From IMG/VR virus record IMGVR_UViG_3300038455_000038, positions 1 through 46,432 of that record: a stretch of DNA of 46,432 nucleotides; one strand, 5' to 3'. The first letter of the stretch is position 1. Each line of letters begins with the position of its first letter. A program made the translations under genes and the position numbers. The notes beneath the pieces were generated by a model. The model saw nothing but the letters and a program-made list of their open reading frames with translations. It was not told where the DNA came from and did not search any database. The DNA is from a virus. Shown here piece by piece: positions 6,573-14,088 of the stretch.

Positions 6573-7053
6573 CCTACCCCGTCGTACAGTTTAGGCCATG
6601 CGCAAGTTGGCTATAGCGGGGTATTTATAGAAAACGGGCGTCGTGCTGCCGACAGGCTTAGCAGTAAAGATCGGGGAACTAGCCCACCCCCATCCTGGAC
6701 CCGACCAGTATCCAAAATCGGGCGCATTGGTTTTGCACCGGCCCTGTGAACACCCTGAATCCCTTCCTTATCACCCGCCGTCCGGTTTCTGTAGACCCCT
6801 AGACGCTGACCTGGGTACATATGCACAAAGCTGGGTTAAGCGCGACGCTCCAATGATCGCAAGATGAGAGGGGTGCGGGGATTACCATCTTGACGCTGCT
6901 GAGGCCGCTGGCGGAACGTAGCCGCCCCAAGTCCCGCGAAATAGGGAGCAAAACCGACAACGTACTGCCGAGAGGTAGACTTTTCGGGGACAAGCACAGT
7001 GTGGCGGCCAGCGCAGCGATTATCGTAAACTTAGTTCGAGGGGCAATTTAAAG

Positions 7054-7296
7054 ATGAACAAGAATAAGATTGAGAAACAGCAGAACCGCAATAACCCGGA
7101 TCGTTTTGTTGCCAAGTGCTGCGTTTGTGGCAAAAGCGCCGCCAGTGTTCACGGCTATTTTTGTGCGTCGTGCTGGAATGAGATCGGTGCTGAGCAGCAG
7201 AGTAGCATTAACGAAGCCATCCGGCGGGGTGATATCGCCGGGGATCACCGGACATTCACGACCAGACGGAAGTGTGGCCGGAATGAGCAAGGCTGA
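7054..7296 (+). CDS. Small zinc-ribbon protein
   Basis: An 80-aa protein. CCVCGK at about residues 22-27 and CASCW at about 37-41 form a four-cysteine zinc ribbon, followed by a charged helical tail. A GAGGGG ribosome site lies about 13 bases upstream of the ATG, which is rather far. It is the first protein gene after the structured RNA region. Its 3' end overlaps the next start by 14 bases. Function unknown. Confidence 0.65.
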   Translation: MNKNKIEKQQNRNNPDRFVAKCCVCGKSAASVHGYFCASCWNEIGAEQQSSINEAIRRGDIAGDHRTFTTRRKCGRNEQG

Positions 7297-7555
7297 TCAG
7301 CAGCGGGCACTGGCTGAACTGGCCATGAATACCGCCCACGCCAAAGACGTGATGCTGCGGGCTATTCTTCTGGCCACTAAGGACGTGGACAATCCCCGCC
7401 TGGACCACTGGGCACTGCGGGATCGCTTGCGCAGTTTACGACGCCTGGCGGAACAAATTCGGGACACGGGCACGGCGGCGCATGAGCCCGCCCTGTTGGT
7501 CCTGGAAGATGACGATGATTACGAATCGGCGCATGGTAAAGAGGTTGAGGATTAG
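7283..7555 (+). CDS. Hypothetical helical protein
   Basis: A 90-aa protein, helical with an acidic C-terminus (LEDDDDYESAHGKEVED). I start it at the ATG at 7283, because an upstream extension of the frame to 7070 overlaps the zinc-ribbon gene completely. Not recognised. The basic helices around LRDRLRSLRRLAEQIRD could bind nucleic acid or another protein. Confidence 0.55.
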   Translation: MSKADQQRALAELAMNTAHAKDVMLRAILLATKDVDNPRLDHWALRDRLRSLRRLAEQIRDTGTAAHEPALLVLEDDDDYESAHGKEVED

Positions 7556-7569
7556 CCGATAAATCACTA

Positions 7570-7610
7570 CGGAACCGTTACGGAAGCGAGTACCGGAACC
7601 GTTACGGAAG
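7570..7610. repeat. 17-bp direct repeat upstream of an RHH-like gene (operator candidate)
   Basis: CGGAACCGTTACGGAAG occurs twice, at 7570-7586 and 7594-7610, with a 24-bp period. Each copy contains the palindrome CCGTTACGG. The pair ends 10 bases before the GTG start of the ribbon-helix-helix-like protein at 7620. Paired short repeats upstream of their own gene are the usual arrangement for autoregulated RHH proteins. Confidence 0.6.
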
Positions 7611-7619
7611 GGGTGTAAG

Positions 7620-7955
7620 GTGGCACGCAAAAAGAGGGGCCGTAAGCGTATTGAATTTATCCTGGATGGCAACAGCCAGCGCGATCTTGAAATTTGGGAT
7701 CATCTTGATCGACTCGCGCGGCATGGCGATGCAGGGGAATTTATCCGCGCGGCCTGTTACGCGGCCTTGCACCCCCAACCCGTAAGCAACCCAGACGATG
7801 AAATCATTGAACGCCTGGAACGCATTGAGCAAGCCATGAGCAAACTTAAGGCGGGCGCTGTGCTTCCAGAACCGGAGCAAAACCAGGACGATCCCCGGAT
7901 TGCGCGGGCCAAAAACGCCTTACTCAATCTGAACTTTGGAGAATTGGATAACTGA
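7620..7955 (+). CDS. Ribbon-helix-helix-like protein
   Basis: A 111-aa protein starting at GTG. Residues 8-15 (KRIEFILD) look like the DNA-binding strand, followed by helices DLEIWDHLDRLARHG and DAGEFIRAACYAAL. This matches the RHH layout of CopG/Arc-type regulators, with the typical 'seaIReAl' second helix. A coiled-coil segment (IIERLERIEQAMSKLKAG) and an acidic tail follow. The start follows an A/G-rich leader and the direct repeat 7570-7610, its likely operator. The stop overlaps the next ATG (TGATG). Confidence 0.55.
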   Translation: MARKKRGRKRIEFILDGNSQRDLEIWDHLDRLARHGDAGEFIRAACYAALHPQPVSNPDDEIIERLERIEQAMSKLKAGAVLPEPEQNQDDPRIARAKNALLNLNFGELDN

Positions 7956-8152
7956 TGGCAACCTGCTTATTCTGCAATGTCAAAACGAAATTGATCGAAT
8001 ACCCCGACTTCCTCGGCGTGCATGTCTGCGCTTATGCCTTGCGAGAACGCAAGTTATGGCCGGACGCGCCGCAGTTGTGGACGCATCCCTATATCGATGT
8101 GTGGATTAATCCCCGCGTGTCCGAGATTGTGATACTGGAGCGGAAACGATGA
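7955..8152 (+). CDS. Hypothetical small protein
   Basis: A 65-aa protein with CLFC at residues 4-7 and a single later Cys (C26), so at most a partial metal site. The C-terminal half is rich in Trp, Pro and Ile. Coupled to the gene before it (TGATG) and the gene after it (ATGA). Function unknown. Confidence 0.55.
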   Translation: MATCLFCNVKTKLIEYPDFLGVHVCAYALRERKLWPDAPQLWTHPYIDVWINPRVSEIVILERKR

Positions 8153-8307
8153 TCCCCCGCATCATTCCCGACACCCTTCACCGCGTCTACTGTGAGCACT
8201 GTAAGCGCGTGCGTACCGGGCGCATCTGGGGCGCGCAGTTTGAGTGCTGGGGCTGTGGACACATAACGAAAATCAAGGTGGTATCGAAATGGAGCCGAGA
8301 GAAATGA
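8149..8307 (+). CDS. 52-aa zinc-ribbon protein
   Basis: A very short gene recognised by its four-cysteine zinc ribbon: CEHC at residues 15-18 and CWGC at 33-36, followed by a basic tail (HITKIKVVSKWSREK). It begins in an ATGA overlap with the preceding stop and ends in an ATGA overlap with the next start, so spacing and motif both support it. The role is unknown; such ribbons often act as nucleic-acid or protein adaptors. Confidence 0.6.
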   Translation: MIPRIIPDTLHRVYCEHCKRVRTGRIWGAQFECWGCGHITKIKVVSKWSREK

Positions 8308-8540
8308 ATAACGCAGAGCAACAATCTATCCTAAAAGTAGCAGCGTGGTTTGAGGCAATGGAGTTGCCGCGTATGCTGCGTCACTTTCAGGCGGGGTCTG
8401 CCTTATGCGTTACATTCGAGAGCGGTCTGTCCTCTGAACAGATCAACCAAATTGAGGCTCTAAACCTCAAGGTAACGCGCACATTATTCGAACGTAATTT
8501 TATTTTTGAGTTTATGCCAGGGAAAGATGATGAGGAATGA
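8304..8540 (+). CDS. Hypothetical protein
   Basis: A 78-aa protein with an alpha/beta pattern (two helices, then the strands ALCVTFES and FIFEFMPG). I chose ATG at 8304 because it makes an ATGA overlap with the zinc-ribbon gene. ATG at 8289 is possible; a further extension is unlikely. It overlaps the next gene by 4 bases. Confidence 0.55.
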   Translation: MNNAEQQSILKVAAWFEAMELPRMLRHFQAGSALCVTFESGLSSEQINQIEALNLKVTRTLFERNFIFEFMPGKDDEE

Positions 8541-8752
8541 TCACCCCCGCCGCGCGTTATATCTATCTTGGAGATCGTCTTACCGATCCAACCTTAAGAG
8601 GAATGTTGTGTAATCCGGTGCGGAACGAGCAAGGAAAGTGTATTATCAGTGTCCCGATGGCTACGGCGTTAGTTGAGGATTTAAGAGGAAATCGTTTCGT
8701 GGTGCTCCGCCGTCGATTACGCTTGACGAAAGGAGAACAAGCACAGCGATGA
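8537..8752 (+). CDS. Hypothetical protein
   Basis: A 71-aa basic, beta-leaning protein (ISVPMATALVEDLRGNRFVVLRRRLRL). Its start and stop both overlap the neighbouring genes by 4 bases, immediately before the adenine methyltransferase. No family recognised. Confidence 0.5.
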   Translation: MITPAARYIYLGDRLTDPTLRGMLCNPVRNEQGKCIISVPMATALVEDLRGNRFVVLRRRLRLTKGEQAQR

Positions 8753-9408
8753 TCGCTCCCGCCGCGTTGGAACGTGCTCAAGAGTACGCTGTGATTTACG
8801 CCGATCCGCCTTGGGAGTTTAGAGTCTGGGGTGAAGATTCAGATAAGACACAAAAGCATAACCACAGCGCAGCGCGATATTATCATACCATGTCCACCAA
8901 CGATCTTTGCGCGTTACCCATTAGCGATCTAGTCGCCCCCGACTGTTGCCTGTTCATGTGGGCGTGCTGGCCTACCTTGCCCGACGCTCTACGACTCGGC
9001 GCGGCGTGGGGATTTGAGTACAAGACTCTTGCATTCGACTGGCTGAAACGTTCCCCCAACGGCGGAACATGGCATACAGGTATGGGCTACTGGACACGGG
9101 CCAATTCTGAACCATGCCTACTGTTCGTGAAGGGATCGCCTAAGCGCAAAAGCAAGAGCGTGAAACAGTTGATCGCCGATGTCGGACAAGCCGAACTCTT
9201 CCCGCCGATTGTAGAGTCGATCACTGTCCACAGCGCTAAACCCTTCGAGGCCTACCGGCGGATTATGGCGCTGGTCGAAGGTCCATACCTGGAACTCTTC
9301 GCAAGGGTGAAGTACCCCGGATGGGATGTCTGGGGGAACGAAGCACCGGGCGCGATAGGGTGGATGCCGGAAAAGATCGCCCTTGACGCTAGCGGCGATC
9401 CGGGGTAG
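8749..9408 (+). CDS. MT-A70-like N6-adenine DNA methyltransferase
   Basis: A 219-aa enzyme. The catalytic DPPW is at residues 19-22 (YADPPWEF), followed by CLFMWACWP, which is equivalent to the 'lflW.t...l' strand of the MT-A70 fold, then TRANSEPCLLFVKG and a terminal KPFEAYRRI...ELFAR. Family members transfer methyl from SAM to adenine N6. It lies with the C5 methyltransferase at 10463, so the phage probably marks its own DNA against host restriction. No cognate restriction gene is beside it. Confidence 0.88.
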   Translation: MIAPAALERAQEYAVIYADPPWEFRVWGEDSDKTQKHNHSAARYYHTMSTNDLCALPISDLVAPDCCLFMWACWPTLPDALRLGAAWGFEYKTLAFDWLKRSPNGGTWHTGMGYWTRANSEPCLLFVKGSPKRKSKSVKQLIADVGQAELFPPIVESITVHSAKPFEAYRRIMALVEGPYLELFARVKYPGWDVWGNEAPGAIGWMPEKIALDASGDPG

Positions 9409-9462
9409 GATCATTTGTAGGTAGGCGCGGAGAAATCGCGCAACGGGTTGTGGCGGCCCGTC

Positions 9463-9548
9463 GGCAAGGAAAATCAGACTCCTGTCTTTTGGGGGAGAAC
9501 TTGGAAGCCCAATCCTTGCCGGGCACGCCAATGATTTTCCAAGCTCCC
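9463..9548 (+). promoter_or_regulatory. Leader RNA with mutually exclusive helices
   Basis: GGCAAGGAAAATCA (9463-9476) can pair with TCCTTGCC (9513-9520) or with TGATTTTCC (9532-9540). Alternatively GGGAG and CTTGGAA (9493-9506) pair with TTCCAAGCTCCC (9537-9548), enclosing a GCCC/GGGC hairpin. Because 9537-9540 is shared, the long helices compete, as in attenuators. The element ends about 35 bases before the ATG of the cysteine-rich protein, which has a strong GAGGAGG site. The gap 9409-9583 holds no gene. Confidence 0.5.
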
Positions 9549-9583
9549 GCCCAAACGATAGGAGTTTTCATTGAGGAGGTATC

Positions 9584-9865
9584 ATGAAAGATAAAGACGG
9601 TTTTGATCTCTGCGAACACGAAGGATGTACGGAACCGGGAAACGAATGTACATATCCTGACGGTAGCACTATGATTTGCTGCGATGCCCACAAATACGAA
9701 GAGGGATTTTGTTTGTATTGTGGCTATTTCAGCGCCGGAATAGAATCTTTCCATTTCTGGCACCCTCGCGGACTCTGCGACAACTGCCGGTTTGAAATCG
9801 AGGCGGAATACGAACGGAAAGATTACGATTATGCCTGCGACTTTGATCCCTATGAGGATAAATAA
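9584..9865 (+). CDS. Cysteine-rich acidic protein, likely multi-zinc
   Basis: A 93-aa protein with about eleven cysteines: CEHEGC, CCDAHK, CLYC and CDNC clusters plus histidines, enough for two zinc sites. The C-terminus is very acidic and Tyr-rich (EYERKDYDYACDFDPYEDK). The strong GAGGAGG ribosome site and structured leader suggest regulated, high expression. Not recognised; it could mimic DNA or bind a host protein, which is speculation. Confidence 0.65.
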   Translation: MKDKDGFDLCEHEGCTEPGNECTYPDGSTMICCDAHKYEEGFCLYCGYFSAGIESFHFWHPRGLCDNCRFEIEAEYERKDYDYACDFDPYEDK

Positions 9866-9867
9866 TC

Positions 9868-10278
9868 ATGACTATCCACGATGATCTGTCAGCCAAATTC
9901 TTTCAAGCCCTTTCCGAAAAGTTAGATCAAGACCTTATGAACGCGCTTAGTCTACCCACTCAGGATACCGCGCCAGTTAGTTTTGAAGACCAACTCGAAC
10001 TCATTCGAAAACAACTTATGGCTGAACGCGGACCGCAACTTCGCCTGACGGTCATTCACCCTGATGACTGGGAAGAAATGGTCATGATGATGACGGAAGT
10101 GGGAGATTTTATCATCCCGCATGGCGACGACGATGATGGCTGGCGTTACCAACTGGTACATTGTTATGAGCATGGATGGTCCCATACCGTTGACCTCTGC
10201 CTGCTGGATACCGCCCCGAAGGGAGAGTATACCCTGATTACCGAGACGCCCCGTTTTATATTTGGGAGAAAACCATGA
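9868..10278 (+). CDS. Hypothetical acidic protein
   Basis: A 136-aa protein. The helical, acidic N-terminal half is followed by a beta-rich part with GDFIIPHGDDDDGWRYQLVH. No family recognised. It begins 2 bases after the cysteine-rich gene and ends in an ATGA overlap with the 63-aa gene. Confidence 0.6.
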   Translation: MTIHDDLSAKFFQALSEKLDQDLMNALSLPTQDTAPVSFEDQLELIRKQLMAERGPQLRLTVIHPDDWEEMVMMMTEVGDFIIPHGDDDDGWRYQLVHCYEHGWSHTVDLCLLDTAPKGEYTLITETPRFIFGRKP

Positions 10279-10466
10279 CCACCATCACCAACGCCGATCA
10301 ACTACTCGCCTTCAATGCCACGCTGCCCAGCTTGGCCCTGGAAGCGGCCAAGCTGGGCGACATCCATCTAGCACGGTCCTACATCCGGGTGGCCAAACAG
10401 CGCGGGGTGCAATGCGGGGAAGTGGAGCGGCAGATCGAGAGTACGGCGGAACGAGGTAAATCATGA
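10275..10466 (+). CDS. Hypothetical small helical protein
   Basis: A 63-aa protein reading as two or three helices (ALEAAKLGDIHLARSYIRVAKQRG), similar in feel to a tetratricopeptide-like hairpin. Unknown role. Its stop overlaps the start of the cytosine methyltransferase (ATGA). Confidence 0.55.
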   Translation: MTTITNADQLLAFNATLPSLALEAAKLGDIHLARSYIRVAKQRGVQCGEVERQIESTAERGKS

Positions 10467-11056
10467 GGATACTGGTCGCTTGTGAGTTTTCGGGCGTGGT
10501 TCGTCAGGCGTTTATCATGGCAGGACATGAGGCGATTTCGTGCGATCTCCTACCATCCGAGTTGCCCGGCCCGCATTATCAGGGGGATGTCTTAGATGTT
10601 CTGGATGAGGGCTGGGATATGATGATCGCTTTTCCGCCGTGTACTTATCTGGCGGCATCGGGCGCGCGCTGGTGGAAGGATCGCCAAGATGAGCAGTTGG
10701 CGGCGCTTGAATTTGTGCGGGCGCTGATGAATGCCCCTATCCCCCGGATTGCCATTGAGAACCCGATTGGTAAAATCAGCACAACTATCCGCGCGCCTAG
10801 CCAGATTATTCAACCCTGGTGGTTTGGACACGGTGAAGTCAAAACCACCTGTTTATGGCTCAAGAATTTACCATCGCTCAAAGCAACCAATATCGTTGAT
10901 GGTCGCTGGCAGAAGTGCTGGCGCATGTCAGAAAGTAAAGATCGGAGCAAGGACCGCAGTCGAACATACCCCGGCGTAGCACAGGCAATGGCCGCACAGT
11001 GGGGCACGCTAGAGCGCCAGAAGAGACGAGTTTTGGGCTTGACTGAACTTTCATGA
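10463..11056 (+). CDS. C5-cytosine DNA methyltransferase-like protein, short form
   Basis: A 197-aa protein. The SAM-binding start is MRILVACEFSGVVRQAF (motif I, 'E.sG..r.af'), with GDVLDVL as motif III. The catalytic PPC is at residues 58-60 (FPPCTYLAASG) and ENP at 99-101. It is much shorter than classical C5 enzymes (over 300 aa) and has little room for a target-recognition domain. Short phage relatives with this layout are common, and their specificity is mostly untested. Together with the MT-A70 gene it suggests dual DNA methylation. Confidence 0.8.
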   Translation: MRILVACEFSGVVRQAFIMAGHEAISCDLLPSELPGPHYQGDVLDVLDEGWDMMIAFPPCTYLAASGARWWKDRQDEQLAALEFVRALMNAPIPRIAIENPIGKISTTIRAPSQIIQPWWFGHGEVKTTCLWLKNLPSLKATNIVDGRWQKCWRMSESKDRSKDRSRTYPGVAQAMAAQWGTLERQKRRVLGLTELS

Positions 11057-11117
11057 TCTGCTACGATCTATTTGGCACGATAACAAAGAAGTGCCCGGCC
11101 CTCGGCAAGCCGTTCCC

Positions 11118-11229
11118 AGCGTAGAGCAAGACACCTATTTTCTCTTGGGCGGTCTTGGCACATGCCATGCTACGCTGTGGTAATTGCCGAACCGCTAAGG
11201 CCGTCCGAGAGAACGTAGGTGTTTTATTT
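11118..11229 (+). ncRNA. Long hairpin with pseudoknot-capable loop, ending in a T-rich run
   Basis: Bases 11128-11156 pair with 11197-11225: 28 of 29 positions can pair, five of them as G-U, with one mismatch. The 40-base loop contains GGCA/TGCC and CTACGCT (11170-11176), which is perfectly complementary to AGCGTAG (11118-11124) just 5' of the helix, so a pseudoknot can form. The helix runs into TTTTATTTT, as in an intrinsic terminator. It fills the gap between the cytosine methyltransferase (ends 11056) and the gene at 11243. It could be an attenuator, an RNase III processing site or a small RNA. Confidence 0.65.
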
Positions 11230-11242
11230 TCTGAGGTGGAAT

Positions 11243-11560
11243 ATGGATAGTCTTGAATACGAACACCTCCAATCCCAGGCCCGATCCCTGCGTGCGCAAA
11301 AGGCAGCGACGATGCAGCGCGTTCTGGAAAAGAACGGTATTGGTTGCTCCGATTTCCCGGATACCGATAGCCTGTATTGGTGCGTTATCGCTGCCTGTGA
11401 ACGTCTCACCGCGCTAGGGTGCTCCCTGGATGATTGGTTTGCATGGGGGCAGGTATGGCCCACCGTGAGGCAGGAGCCAAACCGCGATCCGAATGGGGTT
11501 AATCTGAAAGATTTATTTCAGTCCTTGAGTGAGGTTAGCAATGGAACAAAAAGAACGTAG
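11243..11560 (+). CDS. Hypothetical protein upstream of the replication genes
   Basis: A 105-aa protein: N-terminal basic coiled coil (EYEHLQSQARSLRAQKAATMQRVLEKNG), then a helical part with DSLYWCVIAACERLTALG. I chose ATG at 11243 with GAGGTGG upstream. It overlaps the start of the initiator-like gene by 20 bases. Function unknown; the position suggests a replication accessory role. Confidence 0.55.
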   Translation: MDSLEYEHLQSQARSLRAQKAATMQRVLEKNGIGCSDFPDTDSLYWCVIAACERLTALGCSLDDWFAWGQVWPTVRQEPNRDPNGVNLKDLFQSLSEVSNGTKRT

Positions 11561-12470
11561 TTTCGAATCGCGCTGGGGAGACAATGAACTTGACTCCGGC
11601 TATGTTATGATTCCCGGTTTCATTCTAAAGCACTGCGCGGCGGCGGGGGTTACTCCTGACGAGTTGGCCTTTATCGTACAGGCTATGTCCTTTAAATGGG
11701 ATGTACCAGGATCGCAATCCAGACCGTCTATCGGCACGCTTGCGCAGCGGTTGGGAAAATCCGTAGATACGGCGCGGCGCATCAAAAACAGCCTGATTGA
11801 TAAGGGGTTACTCAACATTCAACCCCAGACGGCAGATAATGGATTTTCTAACGCCCCGGATATTCTGAACTTTGGAAAGCTCGTTCGGCAATGCCGGGCA
11901 CTTGAAAATACCCCCCCTCTTGCAGATTTGCCAGTCCCCCCTCTTGCAGATTTGCAAGACGAAGATTTAGAATCTAAGAGTTATAAGCCACAAGCTTCTG
12001 AACCTCCTAAAAAGCAGGAGGTTCAGGCAGAAACCACCTTTTCAGATGACAAGCCGGCCATTCAGCCCCATGTCGCTCTAATTGATGCCTACTGGTCAGG
12101 ATTACCCGGTGGCCAACCTATTTCGGAAGATTACCCGCGCCACGTGAGACTCGCTTCAAAGGCAGTGGGGAAAATCACCCCTGAACAAATCACCGCTTTT
12201 ATGGCTGATCTTTACGATCCCAAAACGGAAGTTTTTACCTACAGGCAGTGGCATCACAAGGTTATTCCTTTTGAGGATGTGATCAAACTCATCAAGCCCT
12301 GGATTGCCGAACATACTCCCCGACCTGTTCCGGTTTACGTGGTTCCGCCTGGCTGGATTGATGGCCAGCAGGATCGCATGATGGCTAAATATCGTTCCCC
12401 CGACATGCAAGCGCGGGTGTTATCAGAAATTCAGAGCCGACAGGCGGAGCGAGACGCACAACATGACTAA
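11541..12470 (+). CDS. Replication initiator/DnaD-like protein with winged helix
   Basis: A 309-aa protein. Residues about 10-100 form a helix-turn-helix: GFILKHCAAAGVTPDELAFIV, then RPSIGTLAQRLGKSVDTARR (recognition helix), then LIDKGLLNI as a wing. A Pro/Asp-rich linker (about 125-175) with a repeated PPLADL follows, then a helical C-terminal domain. This layout, directly before a DnaB-type helicase with an 8-base overlap, is typical of phage replisome organisers that bind the origin and load helicase. ATG at 11541 is preferred over an in-frame GTG 12 bases upstream. Confidence 0.65.
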   Translation: MEQKERSFESRWGDNELDSGYVMIPGFILKHCAAAGVTPDELAFIVQAMSFKWDVPGSQSRPSIGTLAQRLGKSVDTARRIKNSLIDKGLLNIQPQTADNGFSNAPDILNFGKLVRQCRALENTPPLADLPVPPLADLQDEDLESKSYKPQASEPPKKQEVQAETTFSDDKPAIQPHVALIDAYWSGLPGGQPISEDYPRHVRLASKAVGKITPEQITAFMADLYDPKTEVFTYRQWHHKVIPFEDVIKLIKPWIAEHTPRPVPVYVVPPGWIDGQQDRMMAKYRSPDMQARVLSEIQSRQAERDAQHD

Positions 12471-13923
12471 TCCTGCTGTTAACCCAGGTCCGGGACCGGG
12501 CCAACCGATTTCCTCCAAACTTAACCGACCTGATCGGATGCCCCCATGCAGCATCGAAGCAGAAGAGGGCTTGATCCGTGATCTCTTTTCGGGCAGCGAG
12601 ATTGAGGTGGCTGTTTCTGAAGGTCTGAAAGCATCCGATTTTTATATCACTCAAAACGGCTGGGTGTATCAAGCGATGGTGGACATTCATACTGCCGGGC
12701 AAGAACTCACCTTCATTATGGTGTGTGAACGCCTCAAACAGGTCGGGCAGTTAGAACAGCTTTCGCGGGACGGCATCACGGGAGAATTTGCCTTAGCATC
12801 CCTGGCGAAAGCCTATACTTTGTACGATACCTCAAAGACGGTGCGCTCTTATGCTCAAATCATCAAGGATAAAGCCCTGCGGCGCACAGCACTCGCTCAA
12901 GCCAGCCTACTGGCGCAAGCGGCCTATGATGAATCGACTGCGCTTCACATCCATCTTTCCCGGCACGAGCGGGCCATGACCGCCTTAAAGCCCGTCGATC
13001 TGAACCAGGAATTTGTGTTCGGGTCGAAAGCACAAACGATTTATGATGACATGTTAGCGGAACTGGCGCGGGGGCAGCACTGGTATCCCATGCCCTGGGA
13101 CTCGCTGGCGGAGCGCGTGCCATGCGTAGTAGACGGTGATCTGATTGTCGTGGTCGGCCCAGAGGGATCGGGAAAATCGGCCCTGTTGCTTAATTGGGCA
13201 CAGTTCAACGGAACGCAGAACATACGAACGGTTTACATCCATACCGAAATGAACCGTAAGGCGGTTTTTGACCGGCACGTTCTGGCGACCAGCAAGGCCA
13301 TTAGCAACCGCCATTTACAGAAACCAGAAGAGTTAACCGATGCGGAATGGTCGGCATTGTACCAGGAGGATATGCTCAAGTCCTGGTCTCCGGCGCTTGA
13401 TTTCTGGCATTGCGGGCTGGTCGAAGAAAGCAAACTGTTTGCCACGATGCAGCGTATGGTGGATGATTTCGGCACGAAGTGGTTTATTATTGATTATCTC
13501 AACGACGTGGTTCCTGACCGCGATCCGGGGGGTAATTCCGCTAACGGCTGGCGGAACTTCTTAGCCCGCTGCGAGAATTTCAACAACAAAAACCACACGG
13601 TAATTCTCACGGCGGCACAACTCAACGACCAGGGCAATGCCTATATGATTGGCAAGGCCCTGCGTCAAAAAGCCATGTTGTTTTTACGGCTTAAACCTGA
13701 TGTCCTGGAATACGAACATAGTTTTGAGTACGACGGGGTTCCTTACCAATACGTTCCAGGGGATTATCACCCGGTTATTCCGATGCATGTGGAAAAGTAT
13801 CGTAGTGGGGGGCGAGGTGTGGTTCCGCTGTTATTTGTCGGCCCGCGTTATTTGTGGGTTGATCAACCGAAAGAATTCCAAAGAACACGTAATTATGTGC
13901 AAGGTATCGACAATGACCGATAG
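12463..13923 (+). CDS. DnaB-type replicative helicase
   Basis: A 486-aa protein. The N-terminal domain begins with PPCSIEAEEGLIRDLFSGS (residues 27-45), the DnaB signature 'P.s.eaE..lLg.l'. The RecA-like domain has Walker A GPEGSGKS at 232-239, Walker B WFIIDYL with D344, and NNKNHTVILTAAQLND as motif H4. It would unwind the replication fork as a hexamer. The length fits the family. It is paired with the initiator-like gene, but no phage primase or polymerase was recognised, so host enzymes are probably used. Confidence 0.88.
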   Translation: MTNPAVNPGPGPGQPISSKLNRPDRMPPCSIEAEEGLIRDLFSGSEIEVAVSEGLKASDFYITQNGWVYQAMVDIHTAGQELTFIMVCERLKQVGQLEQLSRDGITGEFALASLAKAYTLYDTSKTVRSYAQIIKDKALRRTALAQASLLAQAAYDESTALHIHLSRHERAMTALKPVDLNQEFVFGSKAQTIYDDMLAELARGQHWYPMPWDSLAERVPCVVDGDLIVVVGPEGSGKSALLLNWAQFNGTQNIRTVYIHTEMNRKAVFDRHVLATSKAISNRHLQKPEELTDAEWSALYQEDMLKSWSPALDFWHCGLVEESKLFATMQRMVDDFGTKWFIIDYLNDVVPDRDPGGNSANGWRNFLARCENFNNKNHTVILTAAQLNDQGNAYMIGKALRQKAMLFLRLKPDVLEYEHSFEYDGVPYQYVPGDYHPVIPMHVEKYRSGGRGVVPLLFVGPRYLWVDQPKEFQRTRNYVQGIDNDR

Positions 13924-13935
13924 AAAGGGGCTTCT

Positions 13936-14088
13936 ATGTTCGATCTTCCGTTCGTGTATACCGTGTTCACCGTTTCAGCCATCGTGCTGGCGGGGTTCGT
14001 GCTGGTTTTGGCGTGGGCCACGCGGGATGTGCAGCCGCCGGACCTGTGGCCAGAGAGTGAAGTGAGGGGGACTGATGGGCAAGAGTAA
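13936..14088 (+). CDS. 50-aa single-span membrane protein
   Basis: A very short gene with AAGGGG upstream of ATG at 13936. Residues 8-27 (YTVFTVSAIVLAGFVLVLAW) are a clear transmembrane helix, followed by a short, mostly acidic tail. It overlaps the next gene by 14 bases. Function unknown; small inner-membrane proteins in replication blocks may tether complexes or alter host physiology. Confidence 0.55.
   Translation: MFDLPFVYTVFTVSAIVLAGFVLVLAWATRDVQPPDLWPESEVRGTDGQE

Larger units (their letters stand above)
5918..7053 (+). ncRNA. 1.1 kb gene-free stretch rich in stem-loops, tRNA-associated
   Basis: No credible protein gene occurs here; open frames on either strand are short, overlap each other and show no domain. 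The stretch holds tRNA-Leu(UAA) at 6055-6136 and the 207-nt tRNA-like RNA at 6366-6572. Perfect hairpins include GGGTCGG (6284-6290) with CCGACCC (6326-6332), and TACCCCG (6575-6581) with CGGGGTA (6617-6623). Size, helix density, position beside a tRNA and presence in a phage match the setting of large ornate RNAs such as GOLLD and ROOL. Membership of either family is not shown. Strand is taken from the tRNA and flanking genes. Confidence 0.55.

Noticed and set aside
6611-6993. Short open frames on both strands in the structured stretch
   Set aside because: All are under 75 codons, overlap each other, lack ribosome sites and show no recognisable domain.
7070-7282. N-terminal extension of the 90-aa protein back to 7070
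   Set aside because: It would lie wholly over the zinc-ribbon gene at 7054-7296 in another frame and reads as non-natural sequence; the ATG at 7283 fits an ordinary operon overlap.
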